From contig JACQNC010000012.1 in assembly GCA_016203225.1 (NCBI GenBank), forward strand, positions 1 to 64,000: a stretch of 64,000 bases of DNA, read 5' to 3'. How positions within the stretch are numbered: position 1 is the stretch's first letter; every line of letters begins with the position of its first letter. Origin of the DNA: Candidatus Woesearchaeota archaeon (GTDB lineage: Archaea; Nanobdellota; Nanobdellia; Woesearchaeales; ARS49). Shown one piece after another: positions 55,233 through 64,000 of the stretch. The translations under genes were made by a program, and so were the position numbers. The notes beneath the pieces are model-generated. The model saw nothing but the letters and a program-made list of their open reading frames with translations. It was not told the origin of the DNA and did not search any database.

Positions 55233-58027
55233 TATGCCACCACTATCGCCGGCTTGCCTGGCAGCGCTTGTTTGGCTTTCGGCTCCTGTGATTCTGATTC
55301 TTTCTGCACAACGACAGGACAATTGAACTCTTTCTCGAAGAAGTCAAGCGCGTCTTTCAGCGCGGCATGCTCTATTTCGGCAGTCAATAAAGCATCAGGC
55401 AGCTTGTTCATTACTTTCGGCAGGATCTTCGTCACTTCCTCTCCATGCTGCCGCAGAGCCGTGGCCATGACTGTCCTGATCAATTCGCCCGGGTTCTTGA
55501 TGGTCTTGTGCTGCGACAAAAGCTTGAACAGGTCGTGCTTCCACGTATCGGCGACGATCAACGTGATGCGCGCGGGCTTCTCTTTCTTCACGATGTTCAG
55601 CACCTGTCGCACATCGTCCAGCACGAGCCGGACGACGTCTTCCGACGCCAAGTCCTCGGGTTTCGCTTCCTTGCCCCGAGGCCAGGCCGCGTTCGTGACG
55701 AATCCTTCCTTGCCGATTGCTTTCCACGTCTCTTCGCAGATGAACGGCGTGAATGGCGCCAAGAGCAGGATCTGTGTCGTGATGTACTGGTTGATCGCTT
55801 TCTTGTTTGGGATGCCGCACCGTTTCAGGTACCATTTGAGCACGCTTTGCAGTTCGAATAGCCCTTTCTGGATCGCGGTCCTGAATAGGGTCAGTTCCAT
55901 CGCGTCGGTGCATTCTTTCGCGAGCTGCCCTAGCTTTGCCACGAACCACTTGTCGATGGCTTTCACGTCAGCACGTCCTTTGTCGTGATGCTCGACGCAA
56001 AACTCGTGCATCGATTCGAGTTTGTTACTCACTGTGCGCGCGAGTTCGGAGTCCCAGTTCGGATCATCCAGGCTCTCTCCGCCAGACAGGATCGTCAAGC
56101 GGGATGGGTCCACGCCGAACTTGGGCGGCAGGTCGCGTAGCAACAGGAAGTTCCCTTTCGATTTCGACATCTTCTCGCCGTCGACTGTGACCCAGCCGTT
56201 CACGCCGATGCCTGCGGGCCAGTGCGATTTGTGGAAGATCGCGGTGTGCGTGAAGATATAGAACGCGAGATGGTTCTGGATGAGGTCCTTTCCGGAGTTG
56301 CGGAAGTCTACCGGATACCAGTACAGGAATTCCTTGCGCATCTCTGACGCGTGCGGAACCGATGGCACGTTCCCGAGGCCTAGGAACACGAAATCGAACA
56401 ATGCATCATTGATGTGGTCGACCGGCACGTGTTCGAGCAGATGCGAAATCGTGTAGAATGCCATGTAGAGCGTGCTATCTGACAGACTCTCAATCACCCA
56501 GTTCTGGTCCCAGGGCAGTTTGGTGCCGAGCCCGTATTCGCGCGTACATGCCCAATCGTTCAGCCAATCCAATACATAGTCGAACTGCTGCCGCGCTTTC
56601 TCCGGATACAGCGTGAGCTTGTTGAGCGCCTGGTGCGTGATCTTCTTCCACTTCTTGTCGCCATACGTGACGAACCATTGGTTGTCGACGATCTTCACTA
56701 CGGATTGTGTCAGGCACCTGCACACCACTTTTCCGGTGAGTTCGTAGAACAGTGTCGCTTGTTTCTTCTTGACGAGCTCGTCGCGGATGACATCCTTGAC
56801 GTCCTTGACCGGCTTGCCTGCATGCTTTCCGGCCGCGACGCCCATCGTGCCTGCGTAGAATCCTGCCTTGTAAACGAGATGCTTCGCCTCATCGAGCTTG
56901 GCGCGGTCGTGCTGGCTCTTGATCTTCATGTCCTCGACGACTTTTACCGCAGCTTGGTCTCCATATTCCTTGGTGACGATGATCGGGATTGGTTTGACGG
57001 CGTCCACCATCGCCGCGTCCAACCCGTGCCTCTGCTGCAACACCTTGTCGCGCTGGAGGTCGCGTAACCCGATGTAGTCGTCGGGCGCATCGGATGGCAC
57101 TGATGTCACGATGCCGGTCCCTTTGTCGGGATTGCAGAAGCTCGCGGGCAGGATCGGGATATCGCGGTCGATCATCGGCGCGACGGCTTTCTTTCCCAGC
57201 AGATCCTTACCGAGCAGTTTACCCACCACGCGCACGGCATGGTCCTGTTCCTGCAGTTTCTTGACAGCCGGCTCGGAGATTATCCAGGTCTCGCCGTCGA
57301 CGTCCGCTTTTACGTACGTGATGTCGGGCCCGACCCAGAGGTTGGTCTGGCCGAACACTGTCTCTGGACGCAGCGTCGCTGCGATCAGGAATGCGTCATC
57401 GAATCTGAACTTCAACAACACGAATTCCTGCGGCGTCTCGCCTTCGCCTTCGACGCGAGCATGGTCGCCGACAGGGGTGTTCTCCTTGGGGCACCACACG
57501 ACCGCGTGTCGTCCCTTCGCGACATAGCCTTTCTCCTTCAGTTTGCGGAACTGCCACTGGATGAACTTGTCATAACGCGGGTTGAGCGATGTCGTGATGA
57601 AGCTTCTCCTGAAGTCGATCGCGAGCCCCATGCGTTCGTAATCCTTCCGGTACTCGACAGGGAAATACTCCACCCAGTGTTCGGGCTTCCCGAACTTCTC
57701 GATCTCTTTATCAGGAAATCCCATGTCGCGCATTATCTTCCATTGCTTCTCTTCCTTCTCCCTGATGCGTTGCGCTGCCGCCTCGATAGGCGACCCGGTG
57801 CAGTGCCAGCCTTGCGGGAAGAGCACGTTGAATCCGCGCAACCGCTTGTAGCGCGCGAACGCCTCGACGCGCATCAGGGTATAGAAGTGCCCGAGATGGG
57901 AATACCCGTTCATGTAAGGGTACGGGAACGTGACGAAGAATTTCTTGCGGCCATCAGGCGTGCTCTCGAAGAGCTTCTCCTCGTTCCAGGCCTTGATCCA
58001 CTTCTGTTCGAGCGCGTTCCAGTCCAT
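55232..58027 (-). CDS. leuS: Leucyl-tRNA synthetase
   Basis: FPYPYMNGYSHLGH and GEKMSKSKGN signatures; archaeal/eukaryal type. Confidence 0.95.
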   Translation of the reverse strand: MDWNALEQKWIKAWNEEKLFESTPDGRKKFFVTFPYPYMNGYSHLGHFYTLMRVEAFARYKRLRGFNVLFPQGWHCTGSPIEAAAQRIREKEEKQWKIMRDMGFPDKEIEKFGKPEHWVEYFPVEYRKDYERMGLAIDFRRSFITTSLNPRYDKFIQWQFRKLKEKGYVAKGRHAVVWCPKENTPVGDHARVEGEGETPQEFVLLKFRFDDAFLIAATLRPETVFGQTNLWVGPDITYVKADVDGETWIISEPAVKKLQEQDHAVRVVGKLLGKDLLGKKAVAPMIDRDIPILPASFCNPDKGTGIVTSVPSDAPDDYIGLRDLQRDKVLQQRHGLDAAMVDAVKPIPIIVTKEYGDQAAVKVVEDMKIKSQHDRAKLDEAKHLVYKAGFYAGTMGVAAGKHAGKPVKDVKDVIRDELVKKKQATLFYELTGKVVCRCLTQSVVKIVDNQWFVTYGDKKWKKITHQALNKLTLYPEKARQQFDYVLDWLNDWACTREYGLGTKLPWDQNWVIESLSDSTLYMAFYTISHLLEHVPVDHINDALFDFVFLGLGNVPSVPHASEMRKEFLYWYPVDFRNSGKDLIQNHLAFYIFTHTAIFHKSHWPAGIGVNGWVTVDGEKMSKSKGNFLLLRDLPPKFGVDPSRLTILSGGESLDDPNWDSELARTVSNKLESMHEFCVEHHDKGRADVKAIDKWFVAKLGQLAKECTDAMELTLFRTAIQKGLFELQSVLKWYLKRCGIPNKKAINQYITTQILLLAPFTPFICEETWKAIGKEGFVTNAAWPRGKEAKPEDLASEDVVRLVLDDVRQVLNIVKKEKPARITLIVADTWKHDLFKLLSQHKTIKNPGELIRTVMATALRQHGEEVTKILPKVMNKLPDALLTAEIEHAALKDALDFFEKEFNCPVVVQKESESQEPKAKQALPGKPAIVVA

Positions 58028-58073
58028 GATGCTGTCGCGCAAAGGACTGTTTAAAAACCTTTTCGGCCGAGAA

Positions 58074-58271
58074 TCAAGCCTTGCGGAACTGGCCTATCGT
58101 CTCTATGAGGTCGACGTGGCCGAGCATCATGCTTCGGCAGCAGTACCTGTCGATGCCTAGGTCATCGAGGACTTTCTTGCGGTCCTCGCCCTTCGCTATG
58201 CGGTCCTGGTATTCCTTCCACAGGTGGCCTATCGGTTTTCCGCAGCTCCAGCATCTGACAGGGATGATCAT
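58074..58271 (-). CDS. rpoN: DNA-directed RNA polymerase subunit N
   Basis: MIIPVRCWSCGKPIG...DRYCCRSMMLGHVDLI. Confidence 0.97.
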   Translation of the reverse strand: MIIPVRCWSCGKPIGHLWKEYQDRIAKGEDRKKVLDDLGIDRYCCRSMMLGHVDLIETIGQFRKA

Positions 58272-58281
58272 CGTGTTCGCC

Positions 58282-58677
58282 TCATCTGTAGGACTTCTGT
58301 CGTTTCGCACGAGCCTTGCCGTGGCAGTTGGGCTTGTGAGTCTCCTTCGCGCGGACGTCCGCGACTAACAGTTGTCGGTCGTAGGAGAGGAATTCCTTGT
58401 GCAGTTTCTTGTCGAATTGCGCGAGCGCCTTCGCGATCGCGAGGCGGGCCGCCTCGGACTGGCTGTTCTGGCCGCCGCCGGCGACGAGCACGTCGATGTT
58501 GACGCGGCTCGCGACATCCTGCGCGATGATCAGGGGTTCGCGGATCTTGAGCTGGTGGAACGCCGGCCGCACGGTCTCGAGCAATGCGTGGTTTATCCTT
58601 ACCACTCCTGCGCCGTGGGTCAGTGTCGCGCGTGCGACGGCACTCTTGCGCTTGCCTGTCGCGAGGATGACTTTCAT
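58282..58677 (-). CDS. rps9: Ribosomal protein S9 (uS9)
   Basis: ATGKRKSAVARATL...KARAKRQKSYR. Confidence 0.97.
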   Translation of the reverse strand: MKVILATGKRKSAVARATLTHGAGVVRINHALLETVRPAFHQLKIREPLIIAQDVASRVNIDVLVAGGGQNSQSEAARLAIAKALAQFDKKLHKEFLSYDRQLLVADVRAKETHKPNCHGKARAKRQKSYR

Positions 58678-59123
58678 AGTTTGGCCCCCAGGTGCTTGCA
58701 TAATTCTGCTATTGTGATGAAGTTCGGCGTGCTGAGCTTTGTCACGTGCGCCTTCGGAAGCGTCTCTGCCTTCGCGTCCTTGAGCTGCGGCGGCACGCCT
58801 ACATAGCACATGACGCGCCGGAATGCCTCCTGGCCGCGCTGCTTGTTCCAAGGCAGCATGCCGCGGATTATGCGGCGCACGAACATGTCTGATCTGCGAT
58901 GGTAGTACGGGCCGTGCCTGATCTGCCCGCGCTCGTTCCGGATCGTCGCGTACGTGGGAAAAATCCAGTTTTTTCGGCCCGTCATTATGGCTTTCTCGCA
59001 ATTGATGACAGATACTGTGCTGCCGTTGAGCGCTGATTTCGCCGCGTGGCTGGCCAATCTGCCTATGATTGTGCTCGTCGCGTCGATGACGATGCTCTGT
59101 CCTTGTTTCTTCGTTTCTGCCAT
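58674..59123 (-). CDS. rpl13: Ribosomal protein L13 (uL13)
   Basis: IGRLASHAAK, VINCEKAIMTG, RGMLPWNKQRGQEAFRRVMCYVGVP. Confidence 0.96.
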   Translation of the reverse strand: MAETKKQGQSIVIDATSTIIGRLASHAAKSALNGSTVSVINCEKAIMTGRKNWIFPTYATIRNERGQIRHGPYYHRRSDMFVRRIIRGMLPWNKQRGQEAFRRVMCYVGVPPQLKDAKAETLPKAHVTKLSTPNFITIAELCKHLGAKL

Positions 59124-59124
59124 G

Positions 59125-59490
59125 TTAGCCTAGGATCCTGATGTTCTTGCCTTGCGGGTTCTGCTTCATGAGTTCGTTGATGCTGAGCGTCTTGCCTTTG
59201 GCGTCGTGGATGCGCTGCTTCGCGCTCGCCGAGAACGTCCATGCCGCGACAGTGATGCTGTGGTCGACCGCGCCCGAGCCGAGGACCTTGCCTGGCACGA
59301 TGACTGTCTCGTTCGGGTTCGTGCTGCGGTTGATCCTGCTGATGTTGACGACTCTCCGTTGGCGCGTGCTCATGCAGAGGTCGTCCGCGATCCGGTCCCA
59401 GAGCTCAGCCTTCTGTGTAGTGCTGACTTTCCGCAGCTCCTGGATTAGTTGCACCAGGTGCTCGTTGCTGGGTCCTGTTTTCTTGGACAT
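59125..59490 (-). CDS. rpl18e: Ribosomal protein L18e
   Basis: NVSRINR-like VVNISRINRSTNPNETVIVPGKVLGSG. Confidence 0.95.
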   Translation of the reverse strand: MSKKTGPSNEHLVQLIQELRKVSTTQKAELWDRIADDLCMSTRQRRVVNISRINRSTNPNETVIVPGKVLGSGAVDHSITVAAWTFSASAKQRIHDAKGKTLSINELMKQNPQGKNIRILG

Positions 59491-59512
59491 GGTGATTGTC
59501 TGCTTGATGTAT

Positions 59513-59594
59513 GCGGCTGGCAGGATTCGAACCTGCGTAAGCCTAAGCTACACGGCCCTCAACCGTGCCCGTTTGACCACTCCGGCACAGCCGC
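59513..59594 (-). tRNA. tRNA-Leu(GAG)
   Basis: Acceptor GCGGCTG/CAGCCGC, anticodon arm CACGG-TTGAGGG-CCGTG, long variable arm, T loop TTCGAAT. Confidence 0.93.
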
Positions 59595-59696
59595 GTTGAG
59601 TGTGAGATACGATTCTGTCGAGTCGCATCGATTATCTGTGCGGCTGTGACGGTCCCATCGTCGCAACGACGAGGACCGGCATCGGTCGCTCACGGA

Positions 59697-60467
59697 TTAC
59701 TTCGCTTCACCGAGTTTCGTCTCGAACTCGGTGAATGTCTTGCCCAGGATCTCGAGCGCAGTAGTGACTATCTCTCTCGCGTTCAGTTGACCCCAAGGCT
59801 CGACGTTGAACAGGAAATCGGTCGCGCTGTACTCGACCTTGATCGCGTCTGACACGCCGTCGACGGCGTCGACAAGCTGTCCGGTTATGAGCTTCTTGTC
59901 CGCTTTGCCGGACTTGTCGAAGATCTGCGGCGGGTACAGGTCCTTATTGACCTTCTCCTGGTTGATCGTGATGGTTGGCTCGCTTCCGTACCACGCGAGG
60001 CCGGGGCTCCACTTGATGTGGTCCTTGCCTCTGCCTAGCACGGCTGTGCATTCAAGTTCGAGTTCCTGCCCTTTGAGCAGTTGCACTATCGGTGTCTCGG
60101 GGAAAACGGGCTTGACCTTCGGGTCTTTGCTCTTGAGCTCGTCCGCGAGCACGATGCATGGGCCTTTGGCTTTTAGCGTGAGCTGCACGGTGCACTTGGC
60201 GCAGCCTGCGCCTTGGCATGTGCATTCGTCGCGGGGCGTGTACCCTTTGAGGTCGGTCTTGAGCGTGAGCAATCCGAGCCGGTGCGCTATCATCTCGTCG
60301 TACAGCGCGGAGCTGTTCTTGACGAGTTCTACGTCGTCGATGGCCATTGTGGGCACGAGTTCGACGATGGCCCTGCGCAGCGCGTTGGCGAATGCTGCGT
60401 TGGAATCCTTGAGCAGCATCGTGATGCGGCCGGTCTTCTTGTCCTCGTTCTGGTATGATATGTCCAT
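59697..60467 (-). CDS. rpoD: DNA-directed RNA polymerase subunit D
   Basis: NAFANALRRAIVELVPTMAI-like motif; cysteine cluster CTCQGAGCAKC (Fe-S type). Confidence 0.95.
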   Translation of the reverse strand: MDISYQNEDKKTGRITMLLKDSNAAFANALRRAIVELVPTMAIDDVELVKNSSALYDEMIAHRLGLLTLKTDLKGYTPRDECTCQGAGCAKCTVQLTLKAKGPCIVLADELKSKDPKVKPVFPETPIVQLLKGQELELECTAVLGRGKDHIKWSPGLAWYGSEPTITINQEKVNKDLYPPQIFDKSGKADKKLITGQLVDAVDGVSDAIKVEYSATDFLFNVEPWGQLNAREIVTTALEILGKTFTEFETKLGEAK

Positions 60468-60469
60468 GG

Positions 60470-60868
60470 TCAGACTCTGCGTCCCCGTTTTCCGCCTTTC
60501 TTTCGGCACCCGCCGTGCGGGATGGGTGTGACGTCCTCGATGATTCCGATGCGTAGGCCCATTCTGCTCATCGCGCGGATGGCCGCTTGGGCTCCTGGAC
60601 CGGGCGTGTTGGGACCGTTGTGGCCTCCGGGGCCGCGGACCTTGATGTGGACTCCCGTGAGCCCCTTTTCGAGGGCTTGCTCGGCTGCGCGCTTTGCGGC
60701 CATCATGGCGGCCGTCGGAGAGCCTTCCATGCGGTCGGACTTGACGACCATGCCGCCGCTTCCCACTGCGAGCGTCTCGGTTCCTGTGATGTCGGTTATG
60801 TGGATGATCGTGTCGTTATAGGATGCGTAGATGTGCGCGATCCCCCAACGCATCGGCATGTCTCTCAT
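60470..60868 (-). CDS. rps11: Ribosomal protein S11 (uS11)
   Basis: [22 protein letters not shown]...[21 protein letters not shown]. Confidence 0.97.
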   Translation of the reverse strand: MRDMPMRWGIAHIYASYNDTIIHITDITGTETLAVGSGGMVVKSDRMEGSPTAAMMAAKRAAEQALEKGLTGVHIKVRGPGGHNGPNTPGPGAQAAIRAMSRMGLRIGIIEDVTPIPHGGCRKKGGKRGRRV

Positions 60869-61464
60869 CGGAAGCTCCTGCGTTTACCGCGTTGCCCGCC
60901 CGGTCCTCGGCGTCTGCGGTCATCGACCTGTTTCCTTGCAGCGCTCGCTTTCTTCTGGATCGGTACGCGCTCCGGATGGTCTGTCTTCGCGAGGGTGCTC
61001 GCGCCGACAAAGCTGACAGTCACCGCTTCCGGCACTAGGTAGCTGGGTGCTGTGACGATCTTGTTGTCGACCATGACGTGCTGGTGGGTAATGAATTGGC
61101 GCGCTTGCTTGACGCTGCGAGCGAATCCTTTCCTGTACACGAGCGTCTGCAGGCGTCTGTCGAGGACGCTCTTTAGCGTGAGGTTGAGGACGTCATCGAG
61201 TTTTGCGCCTGCGGGGAGGAGTCCGAGGCGTTGCAGGCGTTGGAAGAGTTGCTGCTTTTCGCGATCCGCTTGTGTCCCTGTCGCGGCGATTAGTTTCTTG
61301 GCCTGTGCCGTGAAGCCTTTGACCCTTGTGCTCGCGCGCCAGAGTTCCCCTTTGTTCTTGAGGCCGTACTCGTTCATGAGCACTTTCTCTTCCTCGATGC
61401 GCTCTTTCTGCCAAGGATGGCCTGGGCCGATGACGTGGCTGGTGAATCTGCGAGGGTCTCCCAT
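60865..61464 (-). CDS. rps4: Ribosomal protein S4 (uS4)
   Basis: [23 protein letters not shown]...[16 protein letters not shown]. Confidence 0.97.
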   Translation of the reverse strand: MGDPRRFTSHVIGPGHPWQKERIEEEKVLMNEYGLKNKGELWRASTRVKGFTAQAKKLIAATGTQADREKQQLFQRLQRLGLLPAGAKLDDVLNLTLKSVLDRRLQTLVYRKGFARSVKQARQFITHQHVMVDNKIVTAPSYLVPEAVTVSFVGASTLAKTDHPERVPIQKKASAARKQVDDRRRRGPGGQRGKRRSFR

Positions 61465-61935
61465 TTAGGTCGTGCCTGACTTCTTGGACGCCACCTTGAC
61501 GCCCATGACTTTGCCCTTGTTCCTGCGGAACTTGCTGCGCGTGCGCTGGCCGCGCACGGGCTGGCCGAGCATGTGACGCACGCCCTTCCAGCACTTGATC
61601 TTCTTCATGAGTTTGATGTCGTTCTCCTGCACGAAAAGTAGTTCGTTGCCCACGACGTGGCTATCCTTGCCCGTTGTCGGGTCCTTACGCCTGTTGAGGA
61701 GCCATTCGGGGATGCCGAACTTCGCGGGGTTCTTTATTATCTCGTCCATGCGTCTGACTTCCTCGTCCGTGAGGCTGCCGACCTTGCGCGTGGGCTCCAT
61801 GCCCGCGGCTGCGCAGACTGCGTTGGCCAGCATGATGCCTACGCCCTTGATGTCGCTCAGGGCGTACATCGTGTGCTTGGTGCCTTTCAGGTCCGTGTTC
61901 GCGATGCGAACGATGTGTCGGAGGTTTTCTGCCAT
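61465..61935 (-). CDS. rps13: Ribosomal protein S13 (uS13)
   Basis: HIVRIANTDLKGTKHTMYALSDIKGVGIMLA, VRGQRTRSKFRRNKGKVMGV. Confidence 0.97.
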   Translation of the reverse strand: MAENLRHIVRIANTDLKGTKHTMYALSDIKGVGIMLANAVCAAAGMEPTRKVGSLTDEEVRRMDEIIKNPAKFGIPEWLLNRRKDPTTGKDSHVVGNELLFVQENDIKLMKKIKCWKGVRHMLGQPVRGQRTRSKFRRNKGKVMGVKVASKKSGTT

Positions 61936-62090
61936 GGGATGTAAGCCTGTAGAATCAAACGAGTTCTTCGTTCAACCCTCACGCGCCGGCAAACCGCTTG
62001 CGGCTTGACGGTGTCCGCCGAACCTGCTGGATTCGGCGCGCACCGACAACCGAAGGTTGTCGACTCGGGCTCTGAGATGCGAACCCTCGG
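61936..62090 (-). promoter_or_regulatory. Structured 5' leader (or small RNA) upstream of rps13
   Basis: Perfect 8-bp hairpin cgacaacc-gaa-ggttgtcg (62044-62062), hairpins 62016-62038 and 61990-62007; TATA-like ttataaataacc upstream on minus strand. Confidence 0.6.
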
Positions 62091-62118
62091 GGTTATTTAT
62101 AAAGCTTTCTGAGAAGGC

Positions 62119-62625
62119 TCACTTTTTCAGCCATTTGAGCAAGAAATGAGGCAGCACGAAACCCGTAACGTACATGATGCTCGCGAGCCATGGATCATGC
62201 GATGTTGGAAGTCCCATGAGGGGCGCGATGGTGTTGGTGAATCGTGTTATGATGTAGAGGTTGATGAGCGCGAGCGCAGGTATGAACAGTTCAGGCACTA
62301 TCCTGTGCGCTCTCCGGAGGTGCTCGATCTCTCGCAGCACGACGTCCATGATGAACCCGAACGCGACCGCGAGCAGTCCGAGTCCGAACAATAATGGTAT
62401 GTCCGAGAACACCAACAGAACAGGGATGAGCGCGATGCTGAGCACGAAGTTGCCGAGCACGGCGAGGCCGAGCGCGCCCCAATAGACCAAGATGTCTAGG
62501 AGTCTTAGCGCGTCGCTCTTGACGTTTGGCGCGTCCTGGATCATCGCCATGGCGCGGTCGATGTGGTGCGGCTGCCAGCCTTTCTGGCCGAGCGTCGTCT
62601 TGAGTTGTTCGACTGTGACTGGCAT
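62119..62625 (-). CDS. Multi-TM protein with short N-terminal UBA-like segment
   Basis: Four hydrophobic segments; ORF adjacent to MinD-like gene. Confidence 0.6.
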   Translation of the reverse strand: MPVTVEQLKTTLGQKGWQPHHIDRAMAMIQDAPNVKSDALRLLDILVYWGALGLAVLGNFVLSIALIPVLLVFSDIPLLFGLGLLAVAFGFIMDVVLREIEHLRRAHRIVPELFIPALALINLYIITRFTNTIAPLMGLPTSHDPWLASIMYVTGFVLPHFLLKWLKK

Positions 62626-62627
62626 GT

Positions 62628-63332
62628 TTATAGGAGGCTGCTCGCGAGTTGTTTGACTGCTTGGCTCGCTGGGCTGTCTGGATGGCTGTACGTGACGGGG
62701 TGCTTGATCGCGAGCGCTTCGGAGATCGAGGGATCCTCTGGCACGACCGCGAGCACCGGTGTCTCGAGCAGGGACTGGACGTTGTCCGCGGTGAGTTCGT
62801 GGTCGTGGCTTCCAGCGCGGTTTATGATCACCCCTTTGACGGGTGTCCCGAATTCCTTGCAGCGCGCGATGAGTTTGAGCGAGTTGATCACCGAGGGTAG
62901 CTCTGGTGTGGTGACTATTAATGCTTCATCTACGACAGCCAGTGCCGCGAGGGACTCTGCGTGGTGTCCTGTCGCGCAGTCGAGGACCGCGAGCGTGCAC
63001 GGCAGGCGTTTCAGGATCTGCGGGAGCTTCAGTAGTTCGTGGTGTTTGTGGCGCTTCGCGTGCACGACAGAGAGGTGGCCCAAGACCACTTTCAATCCGG
63101 ATGGCACGTGGTGGTAGAGCGCATTGTCGAGTTTCGCGGGATCGTCGAACGTGTCGTGCAGCGCGACAGGGACGTTCGGCGTGCCGAGATGCAGCCCCAC
63201 GCAGGGATTGGTGATGTTGGCGTCCACGACAGCGGTGTCGACGCCTAGTTCGGTGAGCGCCGCTCCGAGCGCGATGGTGAGCGTTGTGACTCCGACGCCG
63301 CCTTTGCCTGACGCGATCGCGAGGGTCCTCAT
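62628..63332 (-). CDS. ParA/MinD-like P-loop ATPase
   Basis: Deviant Walker A IASGKGGVGVTTLTIALG; AVLDCATG. Confidence 0.9.
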   Translation of the reverse strand: MRTLAIASGKGGVGVTTLTIALGAALTELGVDTAVVDANITNPCVGLHLGTPNVPVALHDTFDDPAKLDNALYHHVPSGLKVVLGHLSVVHAKRHKHHELLKLPQILKRLPCTLAVLDCATGHHAESLAALAVVDEALIVTTPELPSVINSLKLIARCKEFGTPVKGVIINRAGSHDHELTADNVQSLLETPVLAVVPEDPSISEALAIKHPVTYSHPDSPASQAVKQLASSLL

Positions 63333-63799
63333 GGTGTCTCTGTGACCATCTTTTCGATTAGTGCGATGAATTGCGTGACCTTCTCGAAATAGTCCGTGAT
63401 GATGTCGATGTTGACCTCGACCTTCTCGCCGGTGTCTATGTGCGCGGTCATGGTGACATGTCTCCTGAATTCCTGGCTGCGGTCGAATCTTGCTTTGTCC
63501 ACTTTCTTGAGGAAGACGTACAGGTCGAGGAAGTGTTGGATGTCCGCGTTGTCGCCGTACAGCTCGCGCGCCTGTTCGAGCTTGATGCGGGGCAGCGTCG
63601 GGACGACCGCGAGCCGTTTCTTGGCCTTTGCGTGCTTCAGCAGGACTTCTAGGCCGAAGTCGATGGAGCTTATCAAACGCTGGACTATGTGTTTGATCAC
63701 GTCGACCGTGCGCGTGTATTTTAGGCTGACGCTTATCAGGTGGTCTGCGCGTTTGAGTTCAGCTTTGGCGTTGAACAGTGATTCTTGCATTGTCTTCAC
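63329..63799 (-). CDS. Hypothetical helical protein
   Basis: ORF overlapping MinD-like gene by 4 nt. Confidence 0.6.
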   Translation of the reverse strand: MKTMQESLFNAKAELKRADHLISVSLKYTRTVDVIKHIVQRLISSIDFGLEVLLKHAKAKKRLAVVPTLPRIKLEQARELYGDNADIQHFLDLYVFLKKVDKARFDRSQEFRRHVTMTAHIDTGEKVEVNIDIITDYFEKVTQFIALIEKMVTETP

Positions 63800-63977
63800 T
63801 CACTATGCGCTCGACCGCCTGGATGAAGGATCGCGCGGTGGCGAGCGAACGTTTGAGCGTGTCTGCGGTGACTGTAGTTACCTTGTAGTCCTTGTCGCAT
63901 ATCACGAATCGGTCGGGTTTCGCGAACTCGACAGGGGAGTTCTGATGGAGCGCGATGAGGTCGCTGAATTCCTTCAC
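63759..63977 (-). CDS. Hypothetical protein, possibly partial at window edge
   Basis: ORF MKEFSDLIALHQNSPVEFAKPDRFVICDKDYKV; true start may lie beyond the window. Confidence 0.45.
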   Translation of the reverse strand: MKEFSDLIALHQNSPVEFAKPDRFVICDKDYKVTTVTADTLKRSLATARSFIQAVERIVSEDNARITVQRQS

Positions 63978-64000
63978 GGCGGCATGGTATGATGCGTCGG

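Noticed and set aside
1-64000. CRISPR array, cas genes, transposase or integrase
   Set aside because: No regularly spaced direct repeats and no recognisable Cas, transposase or integrase motifs were seen in the ORF list.

Overview
This is a moderately GC-rich archaeal chromosomal window. The evidence is: archaeal S13-S4-S11-RpoD-L18e-L13-S9-RpoN order, Top6A/Top6B, archaeal DnaG, Rio1, ABCE1, SecDF, SRP RNA, an intron-bearing tRNA-Thr and TATA-type promoters. From left to right it contains: (1) a cell-surface glycan/lipid cluster (radical SAM/B12, methyltransferases, GT2, UGM-like flavoprotein, FkbM) with a solitary 5S rRNA gene inside it; (2) a minus-strand secF-secD-SMR-SMR-truncated RqcH block and pyrG; (3) two tandem GT4 genes, a DHH-family protein whose DHH motif looks degraded, and a divergently placed 119-aa CARF-like protein; (4) a PadR/ABC/COG1361/double-MacB-permease exporter with clear tandem palindromic operators; (5) tRNA-Thr (intron), tRNA-Cys, tRNA-Arg, ABCE1, Top6, KH, Rio1, DnaG and a HerA-like ATPase; (6) an AT-richer accessory island (about 41.7-50.9 kb) with an Lrp-like regulator, a TrmB-like regulator, orphan proteins, an interrupted ATP-pyrophosphatase (Dph6-like) N-terminus, an HTH-MNT/HEPN module with its own operator, and a ParB/SerK-like plus APH-like kinase pair; (7) TrpRS, a presenilin-like protease, SRP RNA, LeuRS and the ribosomal/RNAP cluster. 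Most interesting: the CARF-like/degenerate DHH pair, the RqcH homologue lacking the NFACT-R region, the HTH-MNT/HEPN module with a palindrome at its promoter, the paired uncharacterised membrane proteins, the ParB-like/APH pair, and a structured leader upstream of S13. All assignments are from reading the sequence; no searches or folding programs were run, and composition was judged by eye.
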